Origin: Plantago ovata
Taxonomy: Eukaryota > Streptophyta > Magnoliopsida > Lamiales > Plantaginaceae
NCBI GenBank assembly: GCA_028274465.1
Contig: CM051455.1
Location: 101,368,942 to 101,432,941 of the forward strand
Length of the DNA stretch: 64,000 nucleotides
Direction of reading: 5' to 3'
Shown here: positions 21,641 to 32,643 of the stretch, piece by piece
Numbering within the stretch: position 1 is the first letter of the stretch
How the letters are laid out: each line of letters begins with the position of its first letter
Translations under genes and position numbers: made by a program
Notes under the pieces: model-generated
Seen by the model: the letters and a program-made list of their open reading frames with translations, nothing else
Databases searched by the model: none
Told to the model about the DNA's origin: nothing

Positions 21641-24061
21641 TTAATTATCCAATAATGGATGTCCATTAACATGTTCAAGAATGCGTCCAGTGGAAACCCA
21701 AGTCTTAAGTTTTTCAACTTTGACTTGTTTTCTACTTGCTGAGGAACTAGGAGGTTTTGAGCTGAAAGACTTTTGATTCGTGCTGATCAAATCCACTTTC
21801 TGATGTGGTGTCTTGCTCGGTTGACCTTTTTGCTGAAGATACTTTTCAGTAAGTTCTTTTCTAGCAAGGTTCCTTCTAGCCCTAGCATTAAGAGTCTTTT
21901 CAGAACTCTTAGGCTTGATTTTCTTCATCTCTTTGAAGTATCTTTGCTGACTTTGCTTATACTCGTGAAAGAGTTGACTTTGCTTGGTTTTGAAACCGAG
22001 TCCACTTTTCGGAGAATGCTGAGCTTTTGTGTCAGCACCTTTACTTGATTCAGGTTTGTCAGCAAAGGTCTTCTGATTACTTTTAGTAATCTTGCCTTTT
22101 GACTTAACAACTTGCTTTTCATCAACTTGTTTGGCGGAATGCTTTACAACATCCTTCTTCTTTCCAGTTTGCTTCTCAGCAACCTGTTTTCCTTTTAAAG
22201 TCTTGTTACTTTGAGTAGCAACAACGGGCTTTATGGTTATAGATACTTGATTGCATGTTTCAGCAACCTTAGATTGACCAAACTGATAGAGTTCTGGTAG
22301 ACCACTATCAGCAGCACGTACAAAGGAAATCGGTGATTTATCTTTACTCAAGATTTCTACGTCATCACCTTCATACGTAGCATCTAAACCTTCTTTCTGA
22401 GATGGATCTCTCAAGTATGAGTTTAGTTCAGTCAGCGTATTGCTTGCGTCCACATAAGATTTGAAATTGATTTTCATCTTTTTCATCTCTTGGATTTCAG
22501 CAAGTAACTTTAGAATTGAGGACTGATATTCTTCCAATTCTAATGCCATTTGAGAATTCTTCTCTGTAGCTTCAGCAATCAACTTCTTAAGACGCCTTAT
22601 TTCAGCATCCTTTTCTTCTGTCTCTTCCTTCAGCAAGACATACTTTTCAGTAGTCTGCTTGGTAAGAGTTTCAGCAATCTGTAGTTTCTCTTGCTGTCTG
22701 CTCAGAGTTTTCTCAAATCTTTCGATTTCTCCTTGAATCTTGTCAAGGTCAATCTCGTCTTCACTTTCTGAGTCTGATTCAGAGGTAGGGTTGTTTACCT
22801 GACCAGCCATGAGGCAGAACTCGTAGTTTGACACATCTGGATAAGCTTCCATAGCTATTCCACAAACTTCTTTGCCAATCTCCACGTCTAGAGTGGCTTC
22901 TTCATCGTCAGTGTCTGAACTTTCATCCTCACTGTCTTCGGAGCTAGTATCAATACACAATGCATCGATTTTTGCTTGAAGCTTCTTCTTTTCTTCAGCA
23001 ATAAAAGCTCTTTTGAACTTCTTCTTCTTTTCAGCAGATTTGCCTTTCAGCAAAGGGCAATTAGCTTTGAAGTGTCCAGGCTTTTTGCAGTAAAAGCATA
23101 GATCATTTCCAACTGCAGGTTCTTCTGATGAAGTTGCTTGCTGAGCTTGCTTGTTCAGCGAGCTAGTCTCATTCTTGTACTTATGGTAGTTATTACCAAG
23201 ATGCTTTTTCAACTTCTCTTTTGCTTTTCGCCTTTCAAGTTCCTTGCTAATGAATTTCTTCATGTTTTTGACAACCAAAGAGTTTTCATCAGTAGGCTCT
23301 TTATCATTCTTCTTTTTAGAAGATGACGACTTTGCAGCAAGAGCAATGTTTTGCGATTTTTCAGCAAACACATTTTCTCTTTGCTTTGTCTCATAATTGA
23401 CAGTAGCAAGATGAGAGAACAACTCTGTTGGTGTAATATCTGGCATTCCTTGATTGTAATAGAAATTCTGAGTGTGGATCCACTCTTGATTCAGACTTCT
23501 GATGATAGTTTTCACTTTCTCAGAATCTGAGTAAAGGTTTCCAACACCCAAGGCTGCCATTTCACTAACAAGAGTTGTGAATCTGAAATCCAAGTCTTCC
23601 AGTGACTCGTTTGTACCTTGCTTAAAGTTTTGAAACTTTAATTTAAGTACTTCAAGTTTGTTTTCCTTGGTTTTGTCAGATCCAGCACAAAGATCTTGAA
23701 CCATTTTCCAAGCTTCCTTTGCAGTCTTAGCACCCCACAGTTTGCACTGTATGGTATCCGGAGTTGATCGAATGATGATGTTTCTTGCTTGGCCATCAAG
23801 ACGGAATCTCTTAGCTTCGTCAGAAGTCCATTCCTCTCTCGGTTTTGGTACAACGGTATCCATTGGTTCGCCTAAAACAGTTTCCTTTCCAGCTTCAGTG
23901 GTCTTGTGAGGGAAACTTCTCTCAACCTTTGTGATCTTTATAGGTCCATCATTAATGACAGTGACCATCTCATCACTAATGGCCTCAAGATGTAACATCA
24001 TGTTGTTTCGCCATTTTTCGTAATTTTCCAGCTTCAGCAAGGGAGCATCTCCTAAAGACAT
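21641..24061 (-). CDS. gag: C Gag, 806 residues, intact frame
   Basis: This is the nucleocapsid/structural protein, collinear with B gag and with no internal stop. The zinc knuckle C-F-Y-C-K-K-P-G-H-F-K-A-N-C (about 23063-23104) keeps the Gly-His pair lost in B. The N-terminal gag polypeptide domain, acidic segment, Glu/Lys-rich coiled coil and basic Lys-rich tail are in the same order. The start at 24061 lies about 96 bases after the primer-binding site. It is the best candidate in the window for a functional retrotransposon protein and could act in trans for broken relatives. Confidence 0.92.
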   Translation of the reverse strand: MSLGDAPLLKLENYEKWRNNMMLHLEAISDEMVTVINDGPIKITKVERSFPHKTTEAGKETVLGEPMDTVVPKPREEWTSDEAKRFRLDGQARNIIIRSTPDTIQCKLWGAKTAKEAWKMVQDLCAGSDKTKENKLEVLKLKFQNFKQGTNESLEDLDFRFTTLVSEMAALGVGNLYSDSEKVKTIIRSLNQEWIHTQNFYYNQGMPDITPTELFSHLATVNYETKQRENVFAEKSQNIALAAKSSSSKKKNDKEPTDENSLVVKNMKKFISKELERRKAKEKLKKHLGNNYHKYKNETSSLNKQAQQATSSEEPAVGNDLCFYCKKPGHFKANCPLLKGKSAEKKKKFKRAFIAEEKKKLQAKIDALCIDTSSEDSEDESSDTDDEEATLDVEIGKEVCGIAMEAYPDVSNYEFCLMAGQVNNPTSESDSESEDEIDLDKIQGEIERFEKTLSRQQEKLQIAETLTKQTTEKYVLLKEETEEKDAEIRRLKKLIAEATEKNSQMALELEEYQSSILKLLAEIQEMKKMKINFKSYVDASNTLTELNSYLRDPSQKEGLDATYEGDDVEILSKDKSPISFVRAADSGLPELYQFGQSKVAETCNQVSITIKPVVATQSNKTLKGKQVAEKQTGKKKDVVKHSAKQVDEKQVVKSKGKITKSNQKTFADKPESSKGADTKAQHSPKSGLGFKTKQSQLFHEYKQSQQRYFKEMKKIKPKSSEKTLNARARRNLARKELTEKYLQQKGQPSKTPHQKVDLISTNQKSFSSKPPSSSASRKQVKVEKLKTWVSTGRILEHVNGHPLLDN

Positions 24062-24156
24062 CCTGTTAGCAAAGCACTACCAAACTGATCAAGTGAGAGT
24101 GATTTACGGAAAGCACCTAAGGGGATCTAGGTTCAGTGCTGAAGGTTAAAGAACCT

Positions 24157-24171
24157 CCAGCTCTGATACCA
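24157..24171 (-). other. C primer-binding site
   Basis: On the minus strand TGGTATCAGAGCTGG follows the 5' LTR after the dinucleotide AG. It is identical to the site in B. Confidence 0.87.
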
Positions 24172-24173
24172 CT

Positions 24174-25772
24174 TGTTGGTCCCTTTAAACAACAAGAAAA
24201 GACTAGAGGCGGGGGTGAATAGTCTTTTCAAACTTTCGTCGTTTAAAACTTTCTCAGCAAGTGCTTATTACTTTTCAGTAATGAGTTTGCTGATACTTAA
24301 CTTTCTCAGCAAGCGCAAGTTACTTTGCAGTAACTAGGTTTGCTGATACTTAAAATCAGAGAGCGGAAGTCTTTGATACAATAAGTGCTCTTTCAGCAAA
24401 TGAAGGTTTCAGCAAGTGATGTGAGTGATTGTGTGCAGAAAGATATGATTTGCTGAAAACTAAATACAGTAAGTAAATCACACAAACACTTTTATAGTGG
24501 TATCTGAGAGTGGCGTAATCTCTCAACTAATCCACTTTGTCCTTTCTAGGACTGAATCCACTAAGATAAGATTGAGGTTCCTTACAACACCTATCTAGAG
24601 CGATTCAAACAGAAACCAAAGCACACTTGCTTCGTCTCCAACCTAATCTAGAGAACGCAACCTTGTTCTCCACCAAACTTGGTACTTTTAATCAGCAAAC
24701 TTATGCTCGATTAAGTTCCCCCTGAATATCACGCCTGAAAGGGTGTATTTTCAGTTAGAGAGATTTGGGATGAGATAACTTAATTATAACTTATTCAGTT
24801 ACAACAAGTAATCTAACAAACAAAACTTTGAATACTTTGCAGTAAACAAGTTTGATTGTTTTTGGTGTCAAGACTTGTTCTTGTTTGAAAGAAAGAAAGA
24901 ACACTTAACTAATTTCTTAGCCGTGTAAATTCTACTTTTTCACAAGTAGCTTTTTCAAGCTTTAAGTCTTGGAACAGATCAATGGCAGTATAGAGTATTG
25001 AAGGGTTTGTGAGTTTAAGCACAAGTGAGAGTATGATCACGTTGTTGACACACTTCAACTCTTTGCCGGATGACCTCTATTTATAGTGAAAATAAGGAGC
25101 CGTTTGAATTTTAAATTCCAAGGCTTTTGTTCCTTAAGATGTCACTATCTTGCTTTTGTACTTTCAGCAGCGTCCTTGTTTGTCTTCTAGTCTACATGTC
25201 CTTCGCGTGCAAGCTTTTCATTTAATGCTTATTTGAATAGAATTCAAACAGTAACATTGGAGCGTAAATTTAAGTACTTTCAGCAAGAGATAACATATGT
25301 TCCATCAGCAAGTGGTCAGTCTCAGTTTCAGCAAGCACAACCTACTCTGTCTTTCAGATTTTCACTTATGCAATGCTGTTGCTGAAGTTTCCACTTTTTG
25401 AGCAACATGTGCCTTTGTAGATACGAGTCTTCAGAAATCTTCAAGTCTTCAGATCTTCAAATTCTTCAAGCCTTCAGATCTTCAAAATATTCAAGATTCT
25501 GAGCGGTTCTAAATGCTTCAATAGTTTGTTTGTAAAAACAAAGTACATCGTCAGCAAATGCTTCAATAGGTTATTTTCTTTTCAGAAAACAAGATACATC
25601 ATAAGCTTTAAAAACCAACCTATCTAGCACCTATTCTAAGTCTTCAGCAAACGTTCCTCTTTTACAATGTCCTTAATATTCTAAATTCCTATGGACCTTA
25701 AGAGTACTAGTTACTGGACTTTCCTTAATTTAGCATGGTTAATTGCTCATCAAAATTACAAGTTTCCTAACA
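24174..25772 (-). repeat. C 5' LTR (1599 bp)
   Basis: It ends on the plus strand with CCTAACA at 25772, followed by the duplicated site GTATT. A TATA box (reverse complement of CTATTTATAG) lies near 25077-25086. It is nearly identical to the C 3' LTR. Confidence 0.92.
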
Positions 25773-25777
25773 GTATT

Positions 25778-26460
25778 CTTAGCATACAGACTACTTTTCC
25801 TATCGATTTTGGAAGATTAAGCATAGAGATTGGACATCGTTGATTCTCAATTCTTGCTTGTGAGTTAGCAATTCACCGGAGATTGACAACCTTCGTTGGT
25901 AACTTGTATCTCACGATTTTTCTGCTTTTATTTATTTCTTTCAACATGTTTTCATTCAATCTTTCTTTGATTCTTGTTGATTGCAATTTATCTATGAGTA
26001 GCTAAATCTATCGTCGGTGATAGTATGTGATTTCATAGCTAGGGTTCTTAATTATGCATGAGTGGCTTCGCGCGTTTAAGCCTTGATTTATTGTTTTATT
26101 TCTTTGATCTATCTACGCCATCTATCTTCGTAGTGTTGAATTGAAAGGAACACATATGACAATTCACGATCATAGATTTCTATACAAACTTCAAGTACTT
26201 CATGCATGATTATACCCGTTGTTTTGAATGATCATACTATCACTAACTTCCATTATATTGATAAGAAAAATCTGTGCTTTGCTTGATTTCTGATTTATTG
26301 TTTAAGTTAAATTTGATAAAACTAGTTATAGTCCTTAGAGATCGACACTCGAGGTTATTTTACTTCTACACTACGTGCCTTGGTTTTCGTTGTAGTTGTG
26401 AGCTGCCTTTGGCTAAAAATAAATTTATTTGATTTCGAGTCTCACAATCTCGTTCATCAA
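25778..26460 (+). repeat. G1 5' LTR, right part
   Basis: This continues the LTR interrupted by C and matches 31961-32643. It ends CTCGTTCATCA immediately before AATTGGCGCC. No open frame is supported. Confidence 0.9.
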
Positions 26461-26463
26461 ATT

Positions 26464-26481
26464 GGCGCCGTTGCCGGGGAC
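26464..26481 (+). other. G1 primer-binding site, Athila/Tat type
   Basis: TGGCGCCGTTGCCGGGGA starts 3 bases after the LTR. This is the sequence typical of Athila/Tat gypsy elements. Confidence 0.85.
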
Positions 26482-26677
26482 TATACTCCTTTTTGCTCTT
26501 TAGCTTATTTATATTTCAGCATTCAATTTCTAGAATAAAGCTCTTGGATTGTCTCTCAGAAACTTCACTTTCTTACCCTATTTCTTTCCTCCTATCTTTA
26601 GCTAAATTCCAAAGTCTAGTCGATTCTAACAGAACTAATTTTTGGTTTTGAGTTAATCTTACTACAGATATACAGGT

Positions 26678-28181
26678 ATGATGTCCATACGAGCTCGCAT
26701 GGCACCCCAATTCTCGCAGGTGAGGAGAGGATCATCTGTATACCTGGAAGATGAGTTAAGGAGGTATGAGGTGACAGAGTCCGTAGTGAGGTAGTTACCA
26801 AGGTACGAAGATGGAGTAGGGATGAACCCATTGAGTTTTATTCGATCCTATGAGGAGGCAATAAAAAGAATTCCAGCGGAAGGGTTTACTAAGGACCAAT
26901 TGTGCAGGAAATTATTTTCTTTTGCCCTTGGGTATGAGCCGAAGCGGCGGATTGCAAGGTTAGGACCAGGATCGCTGAAAACTTGGGGCCAAGTAGAAGA
27001 GGAGTTCTTGGCGCGGTTCATGCCTTATCATGAGACAATTGCCTTACGTGATAGGATCAAATACTTCAAGCAAGGAAAGTATGAGCAGTTTTGTGACACC
27101 TACGAACGTTTTGAAATATATAAACGTGAGTGCCCCCATCACCGTTTCGAAGATGGGGAGTTGATTTGGTACTTCGTTGGTGGACTACGTGATGAGGAAC
27201 GACTTAGAGTGGATAGATTGAGCGGCGGTATGGAAGAATGTACGGTTGAAGAGGCAGAAGAAGTCTTCCGTAAGTACGCCAGAGGATCAACACAATCTGA
27301 TGAGGTCATACCAATTCACATCACCGGAGAGGAACTAGATCGAGGTGAAGCAGGAAGCTCATCCGAGGAGTATACTGAAGGCAAAGATATCAGTGAGGAA
27401 GATGAAATTGCACATACATGGCAAGTTGAAGATGACCTTCGTATAGCAAAAGTTTCTAAAGGGGTCGAAGTAACTAAGCAACTTATGGAGAGATTCAGCT
27501 TGTTAGATTGTGCGGAAGTAGAAGACGTTCGGAAACTTGAAAAGAAGGAAAGATTAGATGGCGACGCCCCCCTCCATGCCGGGCGAACCGCCCCCCATGA
27601 CCAGTGAGCTGGGGAATCCCAACTCCCCTATTTTGACACCTGAAGATGTTTGCATCAATCCCAAGCCACTTCCTACCGTTACTACTGAGGCTCCTGAGTA
27701 CGAAGAAGTGAATCTACTCCTCCGAGGAGCGAGCAAGGAACAAGAAGTTGGTCAAAGCTCGATAGAGTCTCAAGTGCAAGACGATACATCTCAAACATCT
27801 AAAGGAGACGTAGTCAATGCTGAGGAAGAGGGGGACACGAGCGATATTACAGAGGTACTTCATAAGTCCTCTAACCCATATGCGCCCTCGAAACCTCATA
27901 TACCAATCCATGGTAGGATCAAGCTGGACAAGCAGGATACACATGAGTCACCACTAAACAAGCATCTCGCTGAAGTCGAAGTTAATGTTCCCCTTTTGAT
28001 AAAGTCTTTAGCGGATATTCCTGCAAAGCAAACCCGTCCATTCACCATGGTGAGATCAATGAAGCTTCCTAGGTCTCTTTGCTACATAGCACCAAGAGAA
28101 TGGCGCCCACTGTGGGAGGTACTCTTGAATCGCAAGTCCATTCTTGTATACTCAGCCGACCGAGGCCAAACCATTCGGTAA
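26678..28181 (+). pseudogene. G1 gag-like gene, broken
   Basis: The frame opens at ATG 26678, is stopped by TAG at 26792-26794, and continues in the same frame to 27607. The central part is a retrotransposon gag domain: LGPGSLKTWGQVEEEFLARF (about 26965-27025), then LRDRIKYFKQGKYEQFCDTYERF and a CPHHRFEDGELIWYF block. An acidic region follows. Around 27555-27605, in a C-rich stretch, the open frame shifts and continues to 28181, ending with a conserved WRPLWEVLL...ADRGQTIR tail. A related non-coding trace of that tail lies at 55285-55320 in G2. No zinc knuckle or protease is seen. Confidence 0.8.
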
Positions 28182-29557
28182 CATCTAGTATCGCTTTTGT
28201 TTCCTCATTCTCTTTTGCTAGGAACTAGCTTGAGTTTCATGAGGGGGGGATGGGATGTGAACCATGATGTTATTATTGTTTGGCTTTTTGCATGTTGAGT
28301 ATGGTATCTTGTATTTTGTTTGCATTTGCATTTGCACGTTTATCGCTTTCTTAGTATTTAGTTGCATACACTACATTCATCCTAATATAGTTTTGCATGT
28401 TTTTATGTGGAGTTTATAGCCAAATGTTTTGAACTTTTTTATTGGGTAGATTAACTAGTTATGACCTTTGACCATGCGTTTCATCTCTATGAATTTGTTT
28501 GAGGTTTTTCTCGCTTGGCTTGTCACATTTATATATGCACTTAGTTAAGCTTGGTAGTCTCGACATAACTTAGTGGTGTTTTCTCTACTGCGGTTCACGA
28601 AGGCCTTTATAATAGGATGATGCATGTTCTTGTGGTTGTTTTCCCGTGTAATTATGTACCTAAGAGGCAACAAGTCTTCACCTTGCTTTGAGATTGCTAA
28701 ATGCCTAGGAAGGAGGTAGTGTGAGATTGTGTGATCCTTTGTTTAAAACCTATTCTTTCGAATAGGTTTGGGGAGGGGGTTATGCTATCGTTATGGCTTG
28801 TTTTTCGATTTTGAGTCATGTGAGTCTTTGTAATTCATTTTTCATTGTGCTACTGCTGGCTAAAAAAAAAAAAAAAAATAAAAATCGAAAACTTTCCAGA
28901 AATCTGGCAAAGCAAAATAATAGCAAAAAGACCCCAAAAAAGCAAAGAAGGGTCCAAAGAAAGCCAAGAAGCAGTTTAGCAAAGTGTTTGTCTCGTTTTT
29001 CAATTCTTGTAATGTTCGTAATCGAGTTGTAAGTGTGTCTTTTGTTTGTTTGAGAGTCATCTGTTCTAGACCACCCTCGTCCTGCCATTCAGGAAGGGGT
29101 GATAGTTTATGACTTTGCTTGAGAGATGGGTAGAATAGGGGAGTGTGAAATTTTAGGGAACCCTCCTTCGTTTGATGAGAGCCAGTATTGGTTCGACCTC
29201 TTTGAGGAAAAGTCTTAACTTGGTGAACAATAGTAAGCCCTCAGTTTCATAGGCACGGGGCAACCATTTGTATTTTATTATGCATCATTGCGTCGTCACT
29301 GACCAGCTCCAGGTAGAGAATGTTACGGGAGACTCCCTTGTTTAACAAAGTGCATATGTGAATGTGTATAGGTTCAATCGAGGCATTCTTCAACCTACTT
29401 CCATGTTATGATTTGTATGGTCTTTGTTCATAAGAATTTGGTAGATACAATAGATTAGTTCTTCTTGTTTGGCATGAGATTCCTCTTGTGTTGCATGTAG
29501 TTTGAATAGAGTCTAGCTAGTTGCTTGAGGACAAGCAAATGTTCGGTTTGGGGAGTT
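28182..29557 (+). other. G1 non-coding 3' region, first copy
   Basis: There is no supported gene. Features are a hairpin AACCTATTC/GAATAGGTT at 28747-28768, an A-rich run at 28861-28960, and a tail GCTTGAGGACAAGC then GGTTTGGGGAG at 29523-29555 that is the usual gypsy polypurine tract. The same blocks recur at 30344-31310 and in G2 at 55269-56731. Confidence 0.75.
28747..28768 (+). repeat. Conserved 9-bp hairpin in gypsy 3' region
   Basis: Perfect arms AACCTATTC and GAATAGGTT enclose TTTC. Further copies lie at 30393-30414 (loop TTTT), 30502-30523 (TTTC), 55795-55816 (TTCC) and 55910-55931 (TTTC). All are followed by TTGGGGA or TTGAGGA. Confidence 0.8.
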
Positions 29558-30343
29558 TGATGACAGTGTTTTTTACACTTTCATTCGGTTCTTTTTCACC
29601 AATTTAGCTATCCTCTTGTATGCATTTTAGTGCATTTTGTTAGAATAGTGTCACGTTTCCATTTTCTTTGTTATTTTCAGGATTTAGGTGAAAATCAAAC
29701 TTTTCGATATGAATCATGGCGAAACATTGAAGTTTTGTGCAACGAGATCACCCGTGGTGTGTCAAGGAGTACCGGGACGTGTTTCCAGGCTAAAAGACCA
29801 AGTTTCGGAGCTCAAAACCTTGCCCAAGGTCAAGGAGAATATGAAATATTCGAGATATCTTGTATGAGGCGGAAACGGTAGTTCATTCGGAGTTCGGATG
29901 AAGATTTTGGAGCCTTTGAAGTGAAATCTAGAAGTTCCATTTGCATAGTCTCAGTATTGTGGGCACCAGTATTTCATAAGATATTGGATTGGGATGAGGT
30001 TACAACCTACGCGTAGCTAACTTGAAGATCTATCCAACGGTGGGTCTTACATGCCAATCCGAGTGAGGACGTGCTCGGAATCTCTGTTCGAACTTAGAGG
30101 AAAAACTAGCGAACTTGTTGCCAGCCATAGGCGGACCGCCTGGGACGGGGGGCGCACAACCCCTCAGATTCCGGAATTTGGTGATATTTTATATATATAA
30201 GTCGAATTTTCATATCTTAGATCAGACTTTTGCAGACATAAACCCTAGAGCTTGTTCTGGGTTTTCTTTGACTTAGAACTACTTTTTCTTAGCGATTTGG
30301 AGCACCAAGGTAGAGATTCGGACATCTATTGATCTCACCTGGC
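29558..30343 (+). repeat. Internal, diverged partial G1 LTR
   Basis: It begins TGATGACAGTG after a polypurine tract and follows the G1 LTR through the GC-rich hairpin region (AGGCGG/CCGCCT at 30129-30141) and TATATATA near 30190. It then changes near 30340 into a second copy of the non-coding region. It is more diverged than the two flanking LTRs, so it looks like a fusion of two elements rather than a fresh duplication. Confidence 0.75.
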
Positions 30344-31310
30344 TAGATGCCTAGGAAGGAGGTAGTGTGAGATTGTGTGATCCTTTGTTTGAAACCTATT
30401 CTTTTGAATAGGTTTGGGGAGGGGGTTACGCTATCATTAGACTTGTTTTTCGATTTTGAGTGTTGTGAGTTTGTTTTCTTTTTTTGTAAAGTTTGTGCTT
30501 CAACCTATTCTTTCGAATAGGTTTGAGGAGGTCGTTTGTGAGTCATTGTAATTTCTTTTTTGTTGTGCTACTGCTGGCTATATATATATATAAAAAAATC
30601 GAAAAAAAAAGAGAAAAATTCCAGGAAAAAGAAAAGATCTGGAAAAGAAAAAAAAAGAAAAAAAGAGACCCCCCCCCCCAAAAAAAAGGCAAAAAAGGGT
30701 CCAAGGAAAGCCAAAAAGCAGTTTAGCAAAGTGTTTGTCTCGTTTTTCAATTCTTGTAATGTTCGTAATCGAGTTGTAAAGTTTGTCTTTTGTTTGTTTG
30801 AGTGTCATCTGTTCTAGACCACCCTCGTCCTGCCATTCAGGAAGTGGTGATTAGTTTATGACTTTGCTTGAGAGATGGGTAGAATAGGGGAGTGTGAACT
30901 TTTAGGGAACCCTCATTCGTTTGATGAGAGCCAGTATTGGTTCGACCTCTTTGAGGAAACGTCTTGACTTGGTGACAGTAGTAAGTCCTCAGTTTCATAG
31001 GCACGGGACAACCATTCGTATTTTAACATGTTTCATTACGTCTTCACTGACTAGGTCCAGGTAGAGAATGTTATGAGAGACTATCTTGTTTAACATAGTG
31101 CATATGTGAACGTGTATGAGTCAATCGAGGCATTCTTCAACCAATATCCATGTTATAATTTGTATGGTCTTTGTTCATAAGTTTTTGATAGATTCAATAG
31201 ATTAGTTCATTTCATTTGGCATGAGACTCCACTTTGTGTGTTGCATTGGTTTTTTGCATTAGAGTTTAGCTAGTTGCTTGAGGACAAGCAAAGGTTCGGT
31301 TTGGGGAGTT
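30344..31310 (+). other. G1 non-coding 3' region, second copy
   Basis: It starts GATGCCTAGGAAGGAGG like 28698. It contains two conserved hairpins about 110 bases apart (30393 and 30502), an A-rich run (30590-30690) and a polypurine tract next to the 3' LTR. No gene. Confidence 0.75.
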
Positions 31311-32643
31311 TGATGAACGTGTATTTTACACTTTCATTCGAGCCTTTTTCACCAATTTAGCTATCCTCTATGTCAATTTAGATTATATTTTAGTGCATTT
31401 TATTAGAATAGTGTCACGTTTCCCTTTTCTTTGTATATTTCAGGTTTTATGTGAAAAACGTACTTTTGATTGGCAATTATGGTAAAGAGAATGAAGTTTT
31501 GGTGCTACGAGATCACCCGTGGTGTGTCAAGGAGTATCGGGACGAGTTTCAAGGCCAAGGAGAGCATGAAAGATTTGAGATATCTTGTATGAGGCGGAAA
31601 CGGTAGTTCATTCGGAGTTCGGATGAAGATTTTGGAGCCCTTGAAGTGAAATTCGGAAGTTCCATTTGCATAGTCTTAGTATTTTGGGCACCGGTCTTTC
31701 ATACGATATTGGATTGGGATGAGGTTACAACCTACGCGTATCTAACGGTGGGTCTTACGTGCCAATCCGAGTTCGAGCGCGCCCGGAATCTCTGTTCGAA
31801 AACTGGAGAACTTGCTGCCCGTGGGAGGCGGTTCGCCTCCCACACCAGGCGGTTCGCCCCACGTCTGCGGAAACTTACATATAGTTTTGCCTATTCTACT
31901 TTTTTCAGACTTTAGACCCAATTTTTGAGAGGCATAAACCTAGAGACTTGTTCTGGGTATTCTTAGCATAGAGACTACTTTTCCTATCGATTTTGGAAGA
32001 TTAAGCATAGAGATTGGACATCGTTGATTCTCAATTCTTGCTTGTGAGTTAGCAATTCACCGGAGATTGACAAGCTTCGTTGGTAACTTGTATCTCACGA
32101 TTTTTCTGCTTTTATTTATTTCTTTCAACATGTTTTCATTCAATCTTGCTTTGATTCTTGTTGGTTGCAATTTATCTATGAGTAGCTAAATCTATCGTTG
32201 GTGATAGTATGTGATTTCATAGCTATGGTTCTTAATTATGCATGAGTGGCTTCTCACGTTTAAGCCTTGATTTATTGTTTTATTTCTTTGATCTATCTAA
32301 GCCATCTATCTTCGTAATGTTGAATTGAAAGGAACACATAGGACAATTCATGATCATAGATTTCTATACAAACTTCAAGTACTTCATGCATGATTATACC
32401 CGTTGCTTTGAATGATCATACTATCACTAACTTCCATTATATTGATAAGAAAAATTTGTGCTTTGCTTGATTTCTGATTTATAGTTTAAGTTAAATTTGA
32501 TAAAGCTAGTTATAGTCCTTAGAGATCGACACTCGAGGTTATTTTACTTCTACACTACGTACCTTGGTTTTCGTTGTAGTTGTGAGCTGCCTTTGGCTAA
32601 AAATAAATTTATTTGATTTCGAGTCTGACAATCTCGTTCATCA
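31311..32643 (+). repeat. G1 3' LTR (1333 bp)
   Basis: It starts TGATGAACGTGTATTTTAC and ends CTCGTTCATCA, followed by the duplicated ATCCT. It contains the uninterrupted target site of C (GGGTATTCTTAGC near 31957-31969) and the GC hairpin at 31821-31843. Confidence 0.92.

Larger units (their letters stand above)
12893..25772 (-). mobile_element. Sirevirus-like copia element C, full length, nested in G1 LTR
   Basis: C reads right to left: 5' LTR 24174-25772, primer-binding site, gag, protease-integrase, reverse transcriptase-RNase H, a hairpin-rich spacer, an extra ORF, polypurine tract, 3' LTR 12893-14496. The site duplication is GTATT (12888-12892 and 25773-25777), and the empty site is intact in the other G1 LTR near 31955. 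The two LTRs are nearly identical, so it is young. Even so, pol has several stops and frameshifts. It is the youngest layer I can order within the B-G1-C stack. Confidence 0.93.
12272..32643 (+). mobile_element. Ty3/gypsy-type LTR element G1 without polymerase, inserted in B
   Basis: G1 is bounded by LTRs starting TGATGAACG and ending CGTTCATCA, with the 5-bp duplication ATCCT at 12267-12271 and 32644-32648. The uninterrupted site is visible in the integrase of C near 20730-20740. The primer-binding site TGGCGCCGTTGCCGGGGA at 26464 is the Athila/Tat kind. After a gag-like frame there is only non-coding DNA. No reverse transcriptase, integrase or RNase H motif was found, so it is a non-autonomous element. 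Its 5' LTR carries element C. Confidence 0.9.

Noticed and set aside
28793..30817. Lys-rich and Phe-rich frames in A-rich stretches (also 55949-56214)
   Set aside because: They come from poly-A-like runs in the non-coding gypsy tail and differ between copies.
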